Position numbers and translations under genes: made by a program | Notes under the pieces: model-generated | The model's input: the letters and a program-made list of their open reading frames with translations, nothing else | The model's database searches: none | What the model was told of the DNA's origin: nothing | Shown: one piece after another, positions 61,203 through 64,000 of the stretch | Position numbering within the stretch: position 1 is the stretch's first letter | Layout of the letters: each line of letters begins with the position of its first letter | Origin: an uncultured Lachnospiraceae bacterium | GTDB taxonomy: Bacteria > Bacillota > Clostridia > Lachnospirales > Lachnospiraceae | Length of the DNA: 64,000 nt | Assembly: GCA_900546325.1 (NCBI GenBank) | Contig: URCR01000001.1 | Coordinates: 128,911 to 192,910, forward strand | Direction of reading: 5' to 3'

Positions 61203-62768
61203 GTGAAACGAAAATATATGGCAAGGCAAGGCTTGATGATACTCAATCATCTATTGCTTATCGTGTTTCTGTGCCTAATGAATACGATCGAAGCTACAAT
61301 ACCGACAGAAAATATCGTTCATATTGTACTTCTGACATTTCTATTTTGGGACGGATACTACATATCCGGTAAAAATATAAAAGGGAATCCTATCCTGTCA
61401 CAATTTGCAATTCTCCTCGTGCTATTTGGCTGGCACTTTGGATTATCTTTGTTTGGTTCATATTCCCTTGCAGACACGGCATCAGTTGTTATTCTTCCGA
61501 TTTGTTTGTATCAGCTGGTGAACTTTGTACAAGCGTTTCTTTTTCAAGGCGTCAATTACAAAGGAAGAAAGATATTCCTATCTGGAATAGCGATACTCTG
61601 TTTTACAGCAACTATAAGCTTTTTTCTTGATAGGCGATGGTTTTATATCCTCTATAACATTCAGTTTCTGTTTTCCTTTGTCTGGTGCATTGCCATATCC
61701 GCAATTCATCGTAAGCGGGTATGGTTTATTTTAAGGAGTCAAAGAAAGCAGCTATTATTTTCAGTATTCTTTGTTCTACTCCCATTTATGTGCTACATGA
61801 TAGCTTTTTCCAGGAAAGAGAACTATGTCAAACAGATGGGGTTATACCTAGTTGTCATGCTTACATTTATCACTATCCACAGCATTATTTTTCGGGCGAA
61901 TCATCAACAAAAGCCATTTTTTTCATTAAGCGGTCCTGTAACTGCTATTTTTCTTTTGATGTGCATGACCAGCTTCCTGCTGATCGTATGGTTGTTCGGT
62001 TTGCCCATTTTAGCAGCGATTGCACTGATTTATCTGCTCGTGTTTTGGGGGCTGCTTTATCGCCTGCTGTTGTTTTGGAAAGCAGGAAAATTGGAGGATA
62101 ACACCTCAGAATCAGTTCCTTCCTTTTATGAATACACCGTAGCGCAGCTTAAGCATGAAGAAGCACTGCGAAAAGAGTTTACCAATTACCTGCACGACGA
62201 TATTTTACAGGATCTTCTTTCCATAAAGAATCTGGTGCGCAAGGCCGATCAGATCAAAATTCAGCAATTACTGGAAGAGACGCTGCGGAAACTTACAGTT
62301 TCCATACGGTCCCAGATGCAGGCATACCATCCGAAATTATTAAAGAACTTGACATTCAAAGAGAATCTTCAAAGTGTTCTGGACTCTATTACCAATGACA
62401 GTAACACCTTGATTGCTCTGGATTGCAAGGACGATATTTTTTTGGTAGAACCATACACGATGCTCATTTGTCGGTTTGCGAGAGAGCTGGCTGTAAACGC
62501 CCTCAAGCATTCTCATGCGTCAAGAATTGATGTGAGACTACAACAGGAACATGACATGATTACCCTGCAGGTGTCAGACAACGGAGTTGGATTTTCAACA
62601 GCTCCTGACGATCACTTCCTTCATCACGGCCTTGCTTCTATTCAAGAGCAGGCAGCCTTTTTGAATGGCGAAATGACAATCACAGCAAATTCAGGAAGTG
62701 GAACAAATATCAGCATCTTAATTCCCATGAAAGGAGATGAATCTTATGCGACTTTTGTTGGTCGATGA
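61203..62768 (+). CDS. Sensor histidine kinase, NarL/DesK (HisKA_3) type
   Basis: 521 residues from a GTG behind AAGGAGGTG. The N-terminal 300 residues hold about eight membrane helices with little outside loop. The HisKA_3 dimerisation segment is RKEFTNYLHDDILQDLLSIKNLV (phospho-His about 328). The HATPase domain has CRFARELAVNALKHSHASRI and VSDNGVGF. Its end overlaps the regulator gene. The multi-helix input with almost no sensor loop suggests sensing within the membrane or through the neighbouring Bce-type exporter. Confidence 0.92.
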   Translation: MKRKYMARQGLMILNHLLLIVFLCLMNTIEATIPTENIVHIVLLTFLFWDGYYISGKNIKGNPILSQFAILLVLFGWHFGLSLFGSYSLADTASVVILPICLYQLVNFVQAFLFQGVNYKGRKIFLSGIAILCFTATISFFLDRRWFYILYNIQFLFSFVWCIAISAIHRKRVWFILRSQRKQLLFSVFFVLLPFMCYMIAFSRKENYVKQMGLYLVVMLTFITIHSIIFRANHQQKPFFSLSGPVTAIFLLMCMTSFLLIVWLFGLPILAAIALIYLLVFWGLLYRLLLFWKAGKLEDNTSESVPSFYEYTVAQLKHEEALRKEFTNYLHDDILQDLLSIKNLVRKADQIKIQQLLEETLRKLTVSIRSQMQAYHPKLLKNLTFKENLQSVLDSITNDSNTLIALDCKDDIFLVEPYTMLICRFARELAVNALKHSHASRIDVRLQQEHDMITLQVSDNGVGFSTAPDDHFLHHGLASIQEQAAFLNGEMTITANSGSGTNISILIPMKGDESYATFVGR

Positions 62769-63348
62769 CCACGCGCTTTTTTCTCAAAGTTTGGCGATTG
62801 TCTTATCAGACTTTCCGTCCGTTGAACAGTTTTCAAATATCAAATCCGTTGATGAAATAGGGACAATTATCGAAAGGGATAAGCCGGATATTCTTCTGAT
62901 GGACATCAATCTCGGAAAACTATCCGAGGTTGATGGTCTGCTCCTGGCACAAAATCTTTTACAAAAGTATCCTGAGCAAAAAATTATAGTTTTGTCAGGA
63001 TATGATCTGCCTGTTTACCGGAAGGAAGCTGAAAAGCTCGGGGCAAAAGGTTTTATCAACAAGGATATTGAACCAGAAGAACTGCTGCACATTCTGGAAG
63101 CAATAAATAATGGCTCCACCTACTTTGAAAAAGATGGAACCTATATAGAGGAACTAACAGAGACCGAGAAACAGGTTCTGCGTATGCTGGCTAGTGGTAT
63201 GAAAAGGAAAGAAATTGCCGAACATCTTTTTATGAGTGAGCGAACCGTTTCTAATCACTTGCAGCATATATTTGAGAAATTAGAAGTTTCCTCGGCAGTA
63301 GAAGCGGTGACTAAGGCTATTCAACTGGGATACATCCCGCCTCTTTAA
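62746..63348 (+). CDS. LuxR/NarL-family response regulator
   Basis: 200 residues. The receiver has LLLVDDHALF, the phospho-Asp in ILLMDINLGKLSEVDG and KGFINKDIEPEEL. The C-terminal LuxR helix-turn-helix is LTETEKQVLRMLASGMKRKEIAEHLFMSERTVSNHLQHIFEKLEVSS. The ATG at 62746 is best spaced from GGAG; it starts 23 bp before the kinase stop. Bce-type exporters more often pair with OmpR-type regulators, so a NarL-type partner is a small departure. Confidence 0.92.
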   Translation: MRLLLVDDHALFSQSLAIVLSDFPSVEQFSNIKSVDEIGTIIERDKPDILLMDINLGKLSEVDGLLLAQNLLQKYPEQKIIVLSGYDLPVYRKEAEKLGAKGFINKDIEPEELLHILEAINNGSTYFEKDGTYIEELTETEKQVLRMLASGMKRKEIAEHLFMSERTVSNHLQHIFEKLEVSSAVEAVTKAIQLGYIPPL

Positions 63349-63393
63349 CCTGTATTATCATGAATTAACTCGTTGTGTTAATTCAATTGAAAT

Positions 63394-63639
63394 TTATGAA
63401 ACCCTATCCTTAAAAAGCGTATCTCTTAATCTTTTCGCCATCAACTGAATCTATTTCCGCTCAGCTTTAATACACTTATATTGATTTTGAAGCAAACGCT
63501 GATATTTTGAGTCTTCCAGTGCATCAATCTCAAGCACTACTCCTACATACGGACGCTTTCCCTTTTTATTATCTACCACCTTAGCATCATATTTTTTCAA
63601 ATAATTGATGTATTCATCTTTGATATTATAAAATTTCAT
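63394..63639 (-). pseudogene. Broken ToxN/AbiQ-type toxin gene (type III toxin-antitoxin)
   Basis: The 62-codon frame (63451-63639) starts KFYNIKDEYINYLKKYDAKV and KKGKRPYVGVVLEI, the N-terminus of ToxN/AbiQ/CptN ribonucleases. It then jumps to SKYQRLLQNQYKCIKAERK, which resembles the later helical part, implying an internal deletion. A TAG stop follows, yet the frame continues with IQLMAKRLRDTLF up to a second stop at 63394, so the TAG looks like a nonsense mutation. Intact family members have about 160-200 residues. Upstream repeats and attenuator support the identification. GATGAGGAAA precedes the ATG. Confidence 0.72.
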
Positions 63640-63654
63640 TTTTCCTCATCTGTC

Positions 63655-63686
63655 AAAAAAAGAGACGATATCACTCGCCTCTTTTT
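63655..63686 (-). terminator. Attenuator between antitoxin repeats and toxin remnant
   Basis: On the minus strand GAGGCGA pairs with TCGTCTC (one wobble) and is followed by seven Ts, 16 bp before the toxin start. A leaky terminator at this point is standard in type III toxin-antitoxin operons. Confidence 0.8.
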
Positions 63687-63756
63687 CAGGTTCTCTCTTT
63701 ATGGTGGAGACTCACCTACTTTTTTAGGTTTCCACTTTATGGTAGAAACTCACCTA
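63681..63756 (-). ncRNA. ToxI-like antitoxin RNA: two 38-nt tandem repeats
   Basis: Two adjacent 38-nt units (63719-63756 and 63681-63718 in transcription order) both begin TAGGTGAGT and share ACCATAAAG and a closing AAAAAG. Within each unit AGGT/ACCT and GTTTC/GAAAC (GTCTC/GAG-AC in the second) can pair, as in the pseudoknot units of type III antitoxins. Known systems have 2-6 repeats of about 34-40 nt. They lie between a promoter and an attenuator, upstream of the ToxN-like remnant. Confidence 0.72.
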
Positions 63757-63778
63757 AGACAATTCTTTGTCTAAAATA

Positions 63779-63807
63779 AGTATATGCAATTTCTCCTAAA
63801 AAATCAA
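63779..63807 (-). promoter_or_regulatory. Promoter of the type III antitoxin RNA
   Basis: Minus-strand TTGATT (63802-63807), a 17-bp spacer and TATACT (63779-63784) lie 22 bp upstream of the first antitoxin repeat. Confidence 0.65.
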
Positions 63808-63834
63808 TATAATTCTACAATTTTATCAAAATAT

Positions 63835-63866
63835 AAACCTCCCAAGGAATTCTCCCTGAGAGGTTT
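63835..63866 (-). terminator. rpsI-operon terminator
   Basis: AAACCT-CCC and GAGAGGTTT pair to form a stem about 70 bp downstream of the rpsI stop on the minus strand, followed by a T-rich tract (TTATATTTTG). Confidence 0.7.
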
Positions 63867-63935
63867 GAAATTCTTTTCTGAAATTGTAATAACTCGAAAA
63901 AGCTCTGCTTTTCCTCGTTGTCGCTTCGCTCCAAA

Positions 63936-64000
63936 TTAACGTTTAGAGAACTGTGGTGCTCTACGAGCTGCTTTGAGACCGTATTTCTTACGTTCTTTCA
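63936..64000 (-). CDS. rpsI: Ribosomal protein uS9, C-terminal end (cut by window edge)
   Basis: The minus strand from 64000 to the TAA at 63936-63938 encodes ERKKYGLKAARRAPQFSKR. This is the invariant C-terminal tail of uS9, whose last Arg contacts P-site tRNA. Only about 21 codons lie in the window. Confidence 0.93.
   Translation of the reverse strand, partial: KERKKYGLKAARRAPQFSKR

Overview
The window looks like chromosome of a low-to-mid GC Firmicute, most likely a gut Lachnospiraceae (the [Ruminococcus]/Mediterraneibacter/Blautia/Dorea area). The reasons are strong AGGAGG-type ribosome binding sites, typical TTGACA/TATAAT promoters, Rho-independent terminators, and gene families common in that group: YitT/DUF2179, DUF4317, DUF4179 anti-sigma, YesM/YesN regulators, LplABC-type sugar importers and a stand-alone PurO-type IMP cyclohydrolase. 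Taxonomy is inferred from gene content only. The left edge cuts secG and the right edge cuts rpsI.

Layout. 0-9.5 kb: secG/enolase, a YitT membrane protein, a sodium symporter, and an OmpR-type two-component pair facing a large FtsX-type ABC exporter. 9.7-14.6 kb: an AraC/DUF4317 unit divergent from an operon of a GPH sugar-type symporter, an amidohydrolase and a creatininase-family hydrolase. 14.7-24.6 kb: mostly housekeeping (glmM, CNNM/CBS protein, split late purine enzymes, an SDR resembling BaiA, an ArsP_2-like exporter, MarR/FUSC).

24.8-41.9 kb is the most interesting part: an AT-rich glycan locus. YesM/YesN sits divergent to an ABC importer (binding protein plus two permeases, no ATPase), followed by GH110 alpha-1,3-galactosidase, GH109-type NAD-dependent alpha-N-acetylgalactosaminidase and GH35 beta-galactosidase. 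Then come an Rpn-type nuclease, YesL, a 51-codon stump of a second GH110, a second GH109 and a GH79 enzyme. None of the hydrolases has a visible signal peptide, so I infer import of intact Gal- or GalNAc-capped oligosaccharides (blood-group A/B or alpha-Gal type) followed by cytoplasmic trimming. The two GH109 proteins are very alike but use different codons, and the GH110 stump shows that the GH110-GH109 pair once existed twice.

42.3-44.7 kb is a small AT-rich island: an ECF-like sigma factor with a DUF4179 anti-sigma, a three-helix structured element that may be a decayed type I toxin, and a 28-bp direct repeat on both sides. 44.9-55.8 kb carries a GH25/LysM lysin, a GreA-like factor translationally coupled to a lone CBM9-like protein, a GH3 enzyme, AIM24, thiC under a TPP riboswitch, an iron alcohol dehydrogenase behind a MerR-type promoter, and a CPA2 antiporter fused to a cytidylate-kinase-like domain under TetR control.

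56-63.4 kb holds a GntR/ABC stress-type operon, a 161-bp MITE-like element inserted between its stop codon and terminator, and a Bce-type ABC exporter with a NarL/LuxR-type two-component pair. The right end, before rpsI, has a decayed type III toxin-antitoxin locus: a promoter, two 38-nt antitoxin repeats, an attenuator and a broken ToxN/AbiQ gene.
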